A stretch of 64,000 bases of DNA. It comes from Cylicocyclus nassatus (Eukaryota; Nematoda; Chromadorea; Rhabditida; Strongylidae). Shown here piece by piece: positions 36,358 through 47,401 of this stretch; position 1 is the first letter of the stretch, and the number at the start of each line of letters is the position of its first letter. The notes beneath the pieces are model-generated. The model did not search any database. It saw only the letters and a program-made list of their open reading frames with translations, and was not told the DNA's origin. Both the position numbers and the translations under genes were made by a program. Location of the stretch: NCBI GenBank assembly GCA_958299035.1, contig CATQJL010000316.1:29329441-29393440 (forward strand). Direction: 5' to 3'.

Positions 36358-37275
36358 TTAGGTTGTCCGGAAATTGATGCAGGTTTCTGCAAATGCAATT
36401 TCAAAAGAATCGTTCTTCTGTGTATGTGCATCTTTCGACCAATTCCGCATACCAAAATAAGCCGCTCTTCATGCTCTCTCTTATGTGTATTACTTCTACG
36501 ACCAACTTTATTTGTTCAAAATCTACAACCATCCGAAGATGAAGCTTTAAATTACTAAATTTACCCTTTGCTTTATTTTGGCTTGAACTTATTCGGCAAG
36601 AGAGGTATTTTCATGATAACATAGCTGAAGCAAGATATTGAGTGAACCTACAAAATAGATAGTAGCGCTTCTTTTGAACGATCGTGAGAGTAGAGAAACT
36701 GAGGTTTTAACATGAGTAATTGTCGCGGCCACTCCATGGCGTATAAAACTTTTCTAAAGAAAGCAACCGTGAAAGTCTCTCCTCGTGCTTGAAGAGTGAG
36801 GCCAGTGCCGTCAGATATTATCTCAATTGGTACCTCCCAGGCTTTATTTTTGGTTAGTTAATGAAAAAAATCAAATTATCGGAGATCGCAGCCGTGGAGA
36901 AAATATCGGAAAAATGGGAAATTTTGATTCCGCAAATTTTTCTTTCGCAGAAAATTTCTAAAAAATTTTTTGCATAGCTATATATGTAGTACTAGTCTGT
37001 GGCTATGAGCTGCAGAAGTTTCTGGCTGAACACCCATATTCGGTAGGACTTCACAACTTGCCAAGTATGACCTTGTCAAAGAAATTTCTTTTTACTTTCT
37101 GGCTTTCAGTAATTTGCCTGTTGAAGCTACAGTTATAAAAGAAAATGCCGCGAATAGAAGAAGACTTGCGGATCACAGTAGTTTTTACTTCATTTCAGAA
37201 TATGCGATATCAAAGGAGTTATGACGCTTTGAAGTGAGAATATGCAAAACCTGCATTAATTTCCGGACAACCTAA
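36358..37275. mobile_element. Mariner-type MITE (TTAGGTTGTCCGG family), 918 bp
   Basis: Ends TTAGGTTGTCCGGAAATTGA with TGCAGGTTT next, right end in complement TTAGGTTGTCCGGAAATTAA; TA at 36356-36357 and 37276-37277. Inserted between the pre-RT and RT parts of the PLE. No transposase. Confidence 0.9.
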
Positions 37276-37373
37276 TATTATGTCATTAGCATTTTCTTCT
37301 TCATATAAATTATATGTTTCATTTTAATTTAGAACTTCGTTTTTCTTATCAGATGTAATTCCTAATTCTTTCA

Positions 37374-38158
37374 TTATTGTTTGTATGTAGAATTTTTTTT
37401 ACAAATAATACCGAAGTTATTACTTGCTTTATCAAGTGGACAAATTACAAATTGATTTTTAAGGTTTTTTATGTATTTACATTCAAAATTGTAATTTTGT
37501 TCGTTTGGGTCTTGTTTACTTTCTAGTCTGGTTTTATAAAGAAGTGGTTTAAATCTAAGTTTAAATTTTTTCAGAAGAAAAGTTTCTAAGTTTTTAAGTT
37601 CTTCAAGTTTGAGTTTGTATTTCTTGATGTAAGTATTCACAATGAGTTGAACCGTTGACTGGATCCAATCTATTATTTCTTTTTACTGGCGTGGTTAGGT
37701 ATCCTATCCTATTTAGTACCTTTTTTCATTATGGATTTTAAATGTTGGTCTTCAATTATTTCTAGGTTTCCAGTAATGATATGTCCATGATTGTTATCAA
37801 TATATTGTGCCATCTGTAAATTTTTACATTTACATTTTTGAGTAAGAATTTGATTTATTTCGTTTGTATCAAGTTTAGCAAGAATGGAATTGTAATTAAA
37901 AATTTGCACAGAAATTGGATTTCCGTATTTATATACAAGTCTGCATGGATTGTAATTTATTTTGCTATTTTTGAGAATGTTTTTTATGTAATTATTATTA
38001 ATAATTTTATTCAAGTTGATTTCGTCTAGTATATTATGGATGTATTCAACGTTGATATTGTTATAATTAATATTTTGTTTTTCTTTTTTGTTGCAACTGA
38101 ACATGAATTTGCAAAGTATACTAAGAATAGTTATTTTTATATTTTGTTCAATTTTCAT
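37374..38158 (-). pseudogene. PLE linker and pre-RT region
   Basis: Two open frames (37709-38158 and 37374-37640, minus) cover the stretch between the endonuclease-like part and the RT. The first ends IIEDQHLKSIMKKGTK, the usual (L..L..KG.KY) block. The second carries QFVICPLDKASNNFGIICKK, corresponding to the PLE signature before RT motif 1. A frameshift separates the two. Confidence 0.75.
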
Positions 38159-38282
38159 TAGAAATGTGGGATCAAAACCTGCTGCAACTACTTGTTTTAT
38201 GAAACTTTTTTTTCAATGAATGGATATATTGAAATAAATCTTGTAGTGTGCTCTTACTATTAATAGTATTCAAGAATGAATT

Positions 38283-38720
38283 CTACGTTTCTTTATTTTT
38301 ATTTTTATGCCTGTATTGGCTACGTATTCTGCCTTTAGTTATTTTTAAATTATAGTAAGGATGTGTTTCTTTTTGTAAAAGAGAATTATCAATATTGGAT
38401 ATATTCCCATATCCTTTAATATTGCCATTTAATCCAAATGGACATGCTGTGTTGAGTAATTTAATCCAGAATAGTTCTTTATTTATCAAAACATTCTTGT
38501 CTTTATTGTTTTCTAAACTGTCTAGTATTTGAACTGTTATACTTCTATTTGTGCATTTTTGAAGTGATTATATAGAAAGTTATTTATATCATTCTTTTTT
38601 GAGTAAAGGGCATCGCATCTTTAGTGGAGGATTAGATAGTTGATGAATTTTGCGGTTATTACACTTTGCAATAAGTAGTACAATAGTACATAATAGTTTT
38701 ATTATCACGTGCACTTAAGA
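38283..38720 (-). pseudogene. PLE N-terminal region: C-terminal half of a GIY-YIG-type endonuclease domain
   Basis: The minus-strand frame 38283-38489 holds FWIKLLNTACPFGLNGN. That matches the block closing GIY-YIG domains of Penelope-like elements (consensus E-x-FWI-x2-L-x-T-x2-P-x-GLN). Upstream, across a one-base frame slip near 38560, comes HFKKC and then ITVQILDSLE, a usual spacing for that domain. Further up, CNNRKIHQLSNPPLKMRC could be a zinc-binding leader. The GIY-YIG catalytic start itself was not found, so part is missing or diverged. Confidence 0.6.
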
Positions 38721-38859
38721 TTATTACAGAAACTTGCAGGTGTTTTACCATTCGGGGCTATCAGCCTGCCAATTATGGTGATGACTAAACCCGGACGAAG
38801 GTGGTCTGCATCGAGAAGTACGAGCTTTGGCTATGCTAGGCTCCGCACACACTTCACGT

Positions 38860-39120
38860 GATAGTCGGAGTTGGCACAGTGGGGTAAGAGGGTGCTAATT
38901 ATGAATAAAAATCTATTGTACTTTATCATTTTTATTGATTTTTGGAAATTGAGCTACGAGGCTGGGAGCTGGTACACGGGGTATGTGCTGATTATGAACA
39001 AAAATGTGTGGATGCTGAATATGAACAGAAATTTACTTTATTGATTTTACTGAATTTTGGAAACTTTGAGCTACGGAGCTGGATGGTATGGAGGTGAGAA
39101 GGTGCTGACTGTAATGGATC
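38860..39120. repeat. Degenerate 'TAGCTGG'-family core units
   Basis: Two to three diverged units with GAGCTACGAGGCTGGGAGCT and TTATCATTTTTATTGATTTT spaced about 115 bp. The ends were not found. Confidence 0.5.
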
Positions 39121-39780
39121 GATTTTAGCTGGGTATGTCAGCAAGCATTATACATGGTTACTCTAGATATCGATAAATTATTCTAGTATTCATTCGAAAT
39201 TCGACTCCCAATGATCAAATATGATCGATATTCATTTATTCCATATTTTTGATTTTCCGAATTCGTTCGGAATTTATTCAATTTTGAATCTCGAATATTC
39301 GATATTCATTTATCCTAAATTTTTTGCTTTCGAAGTTATTTGACAGTCGTTTGTTTAAATTTTTCATTTGGAGTCTATTCGATATTCATTCAGTCGATGG
39401 AAAATTTCGAATTTCCCGAGTATAATGCACAAATAATAATGTAATCCTTTCGCGACTACAATGGTTCCTTTGGACCTAGAACTTTGTACGATGGAAAAAT
39501 AGTTAGCAGAACTCCACATTTTCGAAATAACGTATCCATATATACACACTTTCTCAAAACCGTTGAAAAAGTTATTTAATTCTTACTTGACAATATTGGC
39601 TTGTAATGTAGGTTTTCCTGATAGAAAAGAATTTTCGAAATTCAAAGCCATTCAACTTCGAAACTAGTTGCAAATGACAGGTAAAAATGAAGTCACATTG
39701 AATAAATTATAGAAGCAAAGGATTCTATAAAAAAAGCAAACTCAAGCTTATGAGCTGCATGAACAGGGTCAAGCGGGAGT
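39121..39780. repeat. AT-rich stretch with ATTCGATATTCATT motifs
   Basis: ATTCGATATTCATT-like text recurs near 39227, 39297 and 39375, with TTCGAATTTC-like spacers, as in decayed short tandem repeats. Nothing coding was seen. A G-rich tract follows at 39797-39813. Confidence 0.5.
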
Positions 39781-39889
39781 GTGGCATGCCACATATGGGG
39801 GGAGGGGGGGGGGTCGTATTGAGAGGGCGAGGGAAGAGAGGGAGTCGTTATCGAAGTAATAACCGATGTTAGCGACAACATGATATTTT

Positions 39890-40590
39890 TTGACAACGTC
39901 AGATAGGCTCACTAAGCAAAAACTAGCACACTTATTTGGCCTACCATCGCGTACATACAGTAAGAATGATAAAAGAGTCCAGCATAAGTGCATTATTTTC
40001 ATAATGTATGCGCACGACAATACTGACTCACTGAAGACTTATTTATTCAGTGTCCGAAGTCTTGTTAATTTAGAGATTTTTCAACTTTTTGTTTCTGAAT
40101 ACAAGCCAGGCCTGATTTTTGTGACTAATACTTGGTTTAGTGCCAGAATTCTTGACTCTGAAGTAGTTGGTGGACTACCATATGTAGTCTATAGAAGCTA
40201 TAGATGTACGCACAGGGGTGGCGGTGTATGCTGTCTTGTAAAAGGGAACATAGTTGCTAATCGTATCGAGTGCAACCGTGCGGTTATTAGATGTGCTTAT
40301 AGTGGACGTTATTCATCCTTCCAAACCTAATCGATTGCGTTTTTTTCCATTTACCGCCCACCGAGCTCTAGCAAAATAGATGATGAGTGCCTTTTAGATA
40401 TGATGAGTCATTTTGCTTTGGGTTGTGATCACAGTGAATCTATTATACTTGAAACTTCAACTTATAAGTGGACTGGATGGATCTTAAACCTTTGAACACT
40501 GCGTCTACATCATTTCTAACCTATTTTGTTGAAAAATTTGAACAATTTGTGCCTTAGCCCACTCATGGCAATCACATCCTTGATCTTGTT
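39890..40590 (+). pseudogene. LINE endonuclease domain
   Basis: The frame 39890-40330 gives LIFVTNTWF, DSEVVGGLPY and RGGGVCCLVK, the usual TETW and RGGGV blocks of LINE AP-endonucleases. After a frameshift the domain continues with YRPPSSSKIDD and a degenerate FNLP-DW block near 40450, then HGNHILDLVLSS near 40570. Catalytic Glu (TETW) is read as Asn here. Confidence 0.75.
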
Positions 40591-40617
40591 CTTTCCTCTG
40601 CTGTTGAACTTCTCCAT

Positions 40618-41210
40618 GTGAATGTTCATCCCCCGCTTGGGTCTTCGCACCTTGGGATAGTTAGTTTTGAGGTGCGTGATGTTCCATCAGCGGCATCCTT
40701 TCCTTTTCCAATGCCCGATTTTCATAATGTCGATTACAAAGCATTGAACGAATACCTTTCTGGAATCGATTGGCTTTCTCATTTTAATGGATATGAATCT
40801 TGCTCTGATGTATACAGGAGGTTTTGCAAAATACTTTCCTTTCAAAGATCGTGGTCTTGTCATAGCCAAAGTACCTGCATACAATCCCTGAATTTGCAGA
40901 AATGTCGTCTTTTTGATGACCTGCCTGATCCTTTGCACAACGATCTTTACAGAAAAGTTTGTTCCGACATTGAGTTTGATATGCAAAAGTTTTTGTCTAA
41001 TCGTGAGCGTCGGCTTGCACAGAAATCAGCACGAAGCCTGTTCCTTTACATCAGAGCTAAAATGAAGCCAAATTCTAACCTCCCCACCCTCGAAAATGAC
41101 CTTGGTGCTCGCTTTTTCCGTGATGAAGAGAAGGCGAAAGTTCTTGGAGCCTATTTTGCTAGCGTCTGCACTTTTACGGACAGTTGCACCTGCTGTTGGC
41201 AATATTTATG
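40618..41210 (+). pseudogene. LINE endonuclease end and linker
   Basis: The longest open frame of the window (197 codons in the track). It begins with VHPPLGSSHLGIVSFEV, matching the SDH block at the end of the endonuclease (Asp replaced: S-S-H-L). It then covers the linker up to a 'TAGCTGG' insertion at 41211, where the frame ends in repeat sequence. Confidence 0.75.
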
Positions 41211-41672
41211 ACTAGCTGGCTTACCCGGCTCCGCCGTATGTTCCGAATAGAAAATTCCATTTCTCAACCGATCCGGACCAAACTTGGCACACATACCCTT
41301 CGGGCCCCGGCGGGTGTCACAGTCCACTTTTCGTTATCGATCGATGTCGATTTTATCGATTTTTTGCAAAGTTTGAGCTACGGGGCTGGGAGTTGGCACA
41401 GCGGGGTAATCGAGCATGCTGATCACCCCCGTGGGGGTTATCAGCATGCTCGATTACACCCCTGTGCAAAAGCCTAGCCCCCTAGCTCAAATTTTGCAAA
41501 AAATCGATAAAATCGATTTCGATCGATAACGAAAAGTAGCCTATGACACGCTCCCTGCCCCGAAGTATATGTGTGCCAAGTTTGGTCGGTTCAGAAATAA
41601 AAATTTCTATTCCGCACATACGTACAGACAGACAGACTACATACAGACAGACATTCAGCTTTATATATAAGA
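41211..41672 (+). mobile_element. 'TAGCTGG' palindromic repeat inserted in the LINE
   Basis: Starts ACTAGCTGGCTTACCCGGC, has one core unit on each side of a centre near 41430 (GCTGATCACCCCC and its complement), and ends with CAGACAGACA and TTCAGCTTTATATATAAGAT. Both outer ends match the 32589-33530 copy, which defines the element borders. Confidence 0.8.
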
Positions 41673-41673
41673 T

Positions 41674-42012
41674 GTGCAAGGGAAATTGTCCTTAATCTTC
41701 TTTGAATCGCATGAAGTGCGCCGAATTTTGAAGCACCTCAAAAACTCCGCCACTGAAACATATGACGACATGCCTCAGATCATATACAAGAAGTGTTCCT
41801 CATCTCTGTCCACACCATTGTCACATATATTTAACCAGAGATGCGCTAGTGGGAGCCGATTCTCTCCCTACCTTCACTTTTGAGCTGGTACAAGGTGACC
41901 ACCTTCACTTTTGGAATAAAAATTTTTTTCGCTGGACGATAAAGAAGGAAAATAAGTAAAACAAACGCAAAAAAGATCATTGAAAGCATATATTCATGTA
42001 TACGGCGACATA
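41674..42012 (+). pseudogene. LINE linker before the RT
   Basis: The frame 41674-41883 includes TYDDMPQIIYKKCSSSL and PLSHIFNQR, the block preceding the RT palm in CR1/jockey elements (usual DGIPxxxxK and PLxxIFNxS). It is interrupted by the nested MITEs at 42015. Confidence 0.7.
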
Positions 42013-42014
42013 TA

Positions 42015-43866
42015 TTAGGTTGGCTCGAAAGTTTTGGGACATTTCGAACTAGATCTGCTATTTCTTGAAACCTAACGAATATACATCCAATTGAGGTACC
42101 ATTCGATAGAGCCAAGCAAGCTCTACAAGATGATATGCGAAAGTTCGCATCATCTTCAATCCACCATAAGTTTGCACCCAAAATCTGAGTCGTACTGAAG
42201 GCTCAAAAAACGAAAAATTCGTATCTTTGTTAAAGAAAATCTTACGAATCTCTAACTTGCTCATAAAAGTTGCACACCACACCAGACACTCATATGCACC
42301 GTTCCTGTATTTCTTCCTCATCTGGAAATCGAGAAAACGAGAATTTTCGTACTTCTATAAAAACGAAGCTGTGCTGTTTCCATTAGCATGGAAAGCCCGA
42401 GTGAGGAGAGCTCAATTCGGTTATTTCTGGGAACTAGGGCCTGCAGAAAGCTAAAAACTTACGGTTACACTTCTAAGGGCTTGTACTATTCAATTACTTA
42501 AGTGGAAACAGAACAGCTTCGTTTTTGTAAAAGTACGAAAATTTTCGTTTTTTTCGATTTCCAGATGAGGAAAAAATACAGGAACGGTGCATATGAGCGT
42601 CTGATGTGGTGTGCAATTTTTGTGAGCAAGTTGGAGATCCATACTATTTGTTTAAACAAAGATATGAATTGTTCGCGATATTTTGAACTTCAGTACGACT
42701 CAGATTTTGGGTGCAAACTTATAAGGGATTGAAGATGGTACGAACTTCCACATACCATCCTGTAGAGCTTGCTTTGCTCTATCGAATGGTACCTCAGTCT
42801 GATGTATTAGGTCGTTCCGGAAGTAATGTCGCTTTTTTCAAACGTGTGCCACATCTCAAGGAACGAAGATATGTAAGAGATTCTGGTAGCATTTGATGCA
42901 GCATTTCATTCTCTTTTTGATGGTTATGAAGCTGTTGCAATACAATTAATGAGCTTCCAGAAAAAAGTCAAAATCTGTGACCTATGCTTTTTAAGATGGC
43001 CAAGTTTCACAATTTTTCTAAAATTAACAAACCTCAGAAGGAGTCCAAGGAATAGATGGATGGAGCAAACCCTACAGGAAACAGCACAACTTTTTTCTAC
43101 TTTCCAGAGCTCTTCATCATTTTTTGTACAGATTTTTTGATGGAACCACCGAATTTTAGCAGGCTCATCTCAGACACAAGTGCATCAAACGCCAGAAACT
43201 TATAAAGATGGATTATGGTTTAGCAACAATTTTACAAACCAAACGAGCATTCACCGCTTCGGTTTAGCCACTTTCGAAAATTTCGGGTACACCTTGGAAA
43301 AGTTGAATGATGATGATTTTATCCCGGAAAACTTGATGATTGGAAACAAAAACGACCGCTAGAAAGAGGAGAAAAAGCTGCATCGAATGGCACCCGAGTC
43401 GCTTGCCGGTTGTTGTTCTGTGAGGTTTGACTTGATTAAGTATGGAATTTGATGGCATTGAGAAATTGGTTGTAGAAACTCTGAGAAGCAAGCTAAGGAA
43501 AAGAAAAAACTACTCTGTATTCTATAGTGTTTGCTCTATCTAGCTGCCACTTGTACTTTTTCGGAGATTAGGTACAAAAATTTAGAAAAATAGCCGAACT
43601 TGACCACGGCAAAAAGCATGAGTCGCAGGTTTTGGTAATTTTTCGAGAGCTCATTGAACACTATGCAGTGAAATTAGAAGCATTAGAAAGAGGATGGAAT
43701 GCTGCATCGAATGCTCCTAAGATCTCTCAAAAATGTTGATTCCACGAATAGTGGCGTTCATTCGAAAAAAGCGACATTACTTTCGGAACGACCTAATGTA
43801 TGCATCAGGTTTCAAGAAATAGCAGATCTAGTTCGAAAATGTCCCAGAACTTTCGAGCCAACCTAA
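42015..43866. mobile_element. Mariner-type MITE (TTAGGTTGGCTCGAAAG ends) split by a second MITE
   Basis: Ends TTAGGTTGGCTCGAAAGTTT and complement, TA at 42013-42014 and 43867-43868. The arms pair over most of their length (GAAATAGCAGATCTAGTTCG, TTCGATAGAGC). The right arm is interrupted at 42807-43796; without that insert the element is about 860 bp. Inserted in the LINE. Confidence 0.9.
42807..43796. mobile_element. Mariner-type MITE, family B, copy 2, nested in the 42015-43866 element
   Basis: 990 bp, ends TTAGGTCGTTCCGGAAGTAA and complement, similar internally to 18227-19179. Both flanks read TGTA (42803-42806 and 43797-43800), a 4-base match rather than the usual 2-base TA. Confidence 0.9.
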
Positions 43867-43873
43867 TATATAT

Positions 43874-44995
43874 TCAAAATGAACGTGCTCAGTAAATGGC
43901 ATATTTGGAAGTAAAACTTAGTAAAACTGTACGAATTTTATTAAGTAAGTTTTGTCATAACATACTGCGAAGGAAGTGTCGATCTAGGCAGTAAGGCCGA
44001 GAACCAGAATTTTGAATATTTAAATAGTGAAAAATCATGCGAAGTTTCCACTGTTATAAATCTGTTGTTTGAAGATGTCAGCAGTTGCGACTTTAAAAAT
44101 TTTGACGAGTAAATGGTGCTCTTTCATATAGTGAAAGAATCTAGTGGATTTGAGAGATAGTCGTTGAAAACCAGAATTCTAAAAATTTACGCCATTTTTT
44201 GCGTGTTTTTTGACAGTTGACGTTAAACTCATATAAATCTTGAATGTGAAAGTGTGTAATGTTGCGACCTAGGTTTTATAGAATAAGGTTTGCCTTATCA
44301 GAATGTGTCTTAGCCGTTCCGATCCACTGAAACACCTCCGAGATCCAGAGTCTTGAAAAAGCAGGTAAAAAGCGCTTTTTGAAATTAAACAGCTCACAAC
44401 TTCTTCAGAACTGCATGAATCATGTTGCGACTTCATTGTGGATTCTTCTCATCAAGAGCTTTCAGAAGATATATAATATGTGGGGGTTTAAAGCTTCCTA
44501 CGAATTATGCCTTTTCATACCAAAGTCTCCCCCTAGCCCACATTAATGTATTGATACATCCTGATAAGGCAAACCTTACCTATAAAACCTATGAAGTCGC
44601 AATATCACACACTTTCACACTCAAGATTTATACGAGTTTAACTGTCAACTGTCAAAAAACACGCAAAAATGGCGTAAATTTTTAGAATTCTGGTTTTCAA
44701 CGACTATCTGTCAAATCCACTAAATTCTTTCCACTATCTAAAAGAGCACCATTTACTCTTCAAAACCTATAAAGTCGCAACTGCTGACATCTACAAACAA
44801 CAGATTTATAACAGTAAAAATTTCGCATGAGATTCCACTATTTAAATATTCAAAATTGTGGTTCTCGGCCGTTAGCGCGTAGATCGACCTACTTCCTTCG
44901 CAGTATGTTATGACAAAATTCACTTAATAAAATCCGTACAATCCAACAAACTTTTACTTCCAAATACATCATTTACTAAACACGTCTATTTTAAA
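43874..44995. mobile_element. Large foldback element (about 1.1 kb) next to the nested MITEs
   Basis: Arms of roughly 450 bp pair from the outer CGTGCTCAGTAAATG / CATTTACTAAACACG inward, with GTCATAACATACTGCGAAGG, GCCGAGAACCA, AATTTACGCCATTTTTTGCG and GATAAGGCAAACCTTA or their complements. The centre is near 44430. No protein is encoded; the 87-codon ORF 44422-44685 spans centre and right arm. Confidence 0.8.
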
Positions 44996-45179
44996 TTTTT
45001 ATAAATAAAATTTATAAATATTTTCAATATTCATCGTATCTGTGGCCCTAAAGAGGGCCACTTTGGAAGCACGCCCTTGTAACACCTATCAGTAAGGTCT
45101 AGGGCGCTAAGCGCGTGAGAGAACTTTTAGTCTGTAACCCGCACCTGCAAAAGTCATGAAAAAGTGTATAAGAGATAAG
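44996..45179. other. LINE-derived or unassigned spacer
   Basis: Joins the foldback to the RT fragment; no motif recognised. Confidence 0.3.
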
Positions 45180-45520
45180 CCTGTGTCTTGCCTTGATAAA
45201 GCTGGCATGGTCCGTGCTGAGCAACATGGTTTCATCAATGGTGCTTCTACGACAACAAATTTGGTTGACAGTATTTAAGACTGGACTCTTGTCTAAAATA
45301 GTAAAAAATGTATGGATGTGCTTTATGTTGATTTATCGAAAGCATTTGATAGAATTTGCCATGATATGTTAGTGAAGAAACTCAAAATGATAGGCACTGA
45401 TGACCCGCTGCTCGCATGGTTTGATTCGTATCTGCACAGCCGCCATACGACTCCTACTCTTGTGCAAGTGGTGTTCCTCAAGGAGGAGTTTTATCGTCTA
45501 TATTATTGGTTGAAGATCTT
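45180..45520 (+). pseudogene. LINE reverse transcriptase fragment lacking the catalytic DD block
   Basis: AEQHGFINGASTTTNL, DVLYVDLSKAFDR (45330-45350 for the core) and, after a frameshift, SGVPQGGVLS (from 45467; GVPQGG at 45470-45487) are RT palm motifs of CR1/jockey LINEs. Immediately afterwards the frame joins the thumb region, so the stretch that should hold the (F/Y)xDD metal-binding motif is deleted. Confidence 0.8.
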
Positions 45521-46152
45521 GTGTTGAGGTCATGCGGCTCAACTAGGGACTTGGGTGTGCTTGCTGACGCTAGACTAAAGTTTTCTGAACACATCGACGC
45601 TGCTGTCAGAAAGGCTTACACCTCCTTATTTGTGCTGCTGCGCACCATAAGGAGTAATTCGCGTGCTCTAGTGACACGTCTTTACAAAGCCCTCATCCGC
45701 TCCCATTTAGAATACCGCTCCCAAGTTTGGAATCAGATACCTGCAAAATAGAAAAAGTGCAAAAAACCTTCAAGCTACAGGCGACTCTATTCTGGCAACT
45801 GTACACCAAACAATGTTCTCTTAGAATGTTTAAATCACATAGTCTTTCGTTTTGTCGCAATCTCTCAGAGTTAGTGTTTTGTTTTCAAGTTTTAAAAGGT
45901 GAAAATCGTCTGAAGGCAAGTAAATATTGGATATTTATGCCAGCTGGTGAAATGTCGGGAGGATTCACTTTGCACTATGCCAAAGTCAAAAAGCACAATC
46001 TTGCAAAAATGCACAGTAACATATTCTGCAGGTCTGCCAGATGATTTCAGCGGTTGCCTATGGATGTAATGTGCTCTCAGACTGCACGCTCCTTCAGGGC
46101 TAAGTTGATGAAAGCTGACACACAGCTTGCATCCCTAAGCTTTCTGAAATGA
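45506..46152 (+). pseudogene. LINE RT thumb and C-terminal region
   Basis: RDLGVLADARLKFSEHI, then TRLYKALIRSHLEYRSQVW, is the thumb. After an early stop the C-terminus continues in another frame with SGGFTLHYAKVKKHN and LASLSF before a stop at about 46152. A stop codon also lies in the FCRSAR-x-F segment near 46042. Confidence 0.75.
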
Positions 46153-46800
46153 TTTTAATTTTGTCGTTTTTCAATTACCACTTCTTTCTTCTTGGCTTTA
46201 TGGCTGTTGGTGTTACTAGCATATCAGTTTTCGGTCCGCACAGTCATTCGGGGCAGAGTCCTGGTGCTCTGCAGTTGCAGCTTGATTCTAGCCTACTTTT
46301 ATTTACTGGTTGTTACTAACCATAAGCATCACTAACTAACAACTGAACCAGCCCGGCTCATTCCTCAGAAGCTCTTTATCACCTTATTACCTTAACGAAG
46401 CCTAATTTCCCATCTAGTGCACCCCAGATTATGTCCACCTAATGAAGTGCCCTCTGGAAAAGTTGGTAGATGTTTACCTACCTTGACCTGAATCTTGCTT
46501 TCTCTAAAATAAATCTTCAATGGGGTCAGCTAGCCTTACCGGCGGACTCGTTGACACCAAAAATGGGGCATCTCTGATTCTAGAGTATGCAAGATTCAAT
46601 TGTTGTTGATTAAGATATCTTCGTTCAACTTCACAAGCTGGGTCTAGAGCTTCGTATTGTTTTATTCCGTATTTTCTTTTATCTTCTCTTGCAGCTGAGG
46701 ACAGGCTGGTCTCATTTATTGGGACCTTCTTCCTGTTTCTTACTCATTCAAGTGCACCTCGAGTGTATTTGTGGAAAAGAATAAAATAAAATATAAATTT
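46153..46800 (+). other. LINE 3' untranslated region and tail
   Basis: Non-coding, ending with AATAAAATAAAATA and a T-run near 46800; a candidate 3' end for the LINE. Confidence 0.5.
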
Positions 46801-46812
46801 TTTTTTAATAAG

Positions 46813-47401
46813 CTGTCAAATAACTTCTGTGGGCCAAGTTTTAGCTAAATATTGAAATTCCAAAAATTGAGGTTCTCAAATATTGGCCACTCAAGCGAGA
46901 TGGTCATTTTCAAATTAACCTTGCTTCAAAGGTGAGTTAACTACTTTCTACACTTCCAATAAAACTACTTTGTTTAATGAGGAACCTCACTTCAAATAAT
47001 CTCCAAACCATGGAGATAAAATCAAGCCGAAATCTATCTCGTTGTCCCATTTTTCGCTCTCAATATCTGAGACTTTTTCAGAATTATACAGTTCGTACCA
47101 AATCTCGTAGTTTTTCTTGTAAAAGTGAATTGAATTCGTTGCCTTTCACTGAGCAATGGTTGCTGGAAACACAACCACTGTAAGCGAAAAATGGGACAAA
47201 CGAGATTTTATCTGGCTCTAATTCCATAATCTGATAGTTTATTGAAGCAGTATGATATAGAATAGGAAGTTGTGCGTATAAGAGCTAATTCAAGTTGAAG
47301 ATATAGTCAACCATGTTTGAAAATGACCACTTCACTCCGGTGGCTTAATATTGGGATCTCAGAACTCGCTAAAAACTTAGCCCACATGTTTTATTCGACA
47401 G
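46813..47401. mobile_element. Foldback element, about 589 bp
   Basis: Ends CTGTCAAATAACTTCTGTGG and, in complement, CTGTCGAATAAAACATGTGG; inner matches GGTCATTTTCAAA and GTCCCATTTTTCGCT or complement. Inserted right at the LINE tail. Target duplication unclear. Confidence 0.7.

Larger units (their letters stand above)
33808..38720 (-). mobile_element. Penelope-like retroelement (PLE), inactivated, with an endonuclease-like segment N-terminal to the RT
   Basis: On the minus strand, read from 38720 down to 33808, conserved PLE blocks appear in order: a segment with WIKLLNTACPFGLN; FVICPLDKASNN; the RT motifs PKLHKNP, DFTKMFTSLPH, GVPQGGNFSPLLADL and YMDD; and a C-terminal YNENMIYSNIFKCL. Three MITEs interrupt it (36358-37275, 35115-35578, 34172-35054); removing them leaves about 2.65 kb, near a normal PLE length. 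It has an in-frame TGA, several frameshifts and a strong A bias on the coding strand that sets it apart from the rest of the window. An endonuclease-like block before the RT resembles the permuted Naiad/Chlamys PLE group rather than classic Penelope; that placement is inference. Confidence 0.85.
39890..46800 (+). mobile_element. CR1/jockey-type LINE, inactivated and split by later insertions
   Basis: In order on the plus strand: an AP-endonuclease-like domain (39990-40560), a linker (40618-41205 and 41674-41870), RT fragments (45180-45520), a thumb and C-terminal region (45506-46152) and a 3' tail ending in an AATAAAATAAAATA-like run at about 46787. Insertions: 'TAGCTGG' repeat 41211-41672; MITE-in-MITE 42015-43866; foldback 43874-44995. 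Frameshifts, stops and the loss of the RT catalytic block make it dead. The clade call rests on the order of domains and the DLSKAFDR and GVPQGGVLS motifs. Confidence 0.8.

Noticed and set aside
38775..38800. GTGATGAC...GGACGAA resembling a hammerhead core on the plus strand next to the Penelope-like element
   Set aside because: The stretch between the boxes does not form a stem II and no flanking helices were found.
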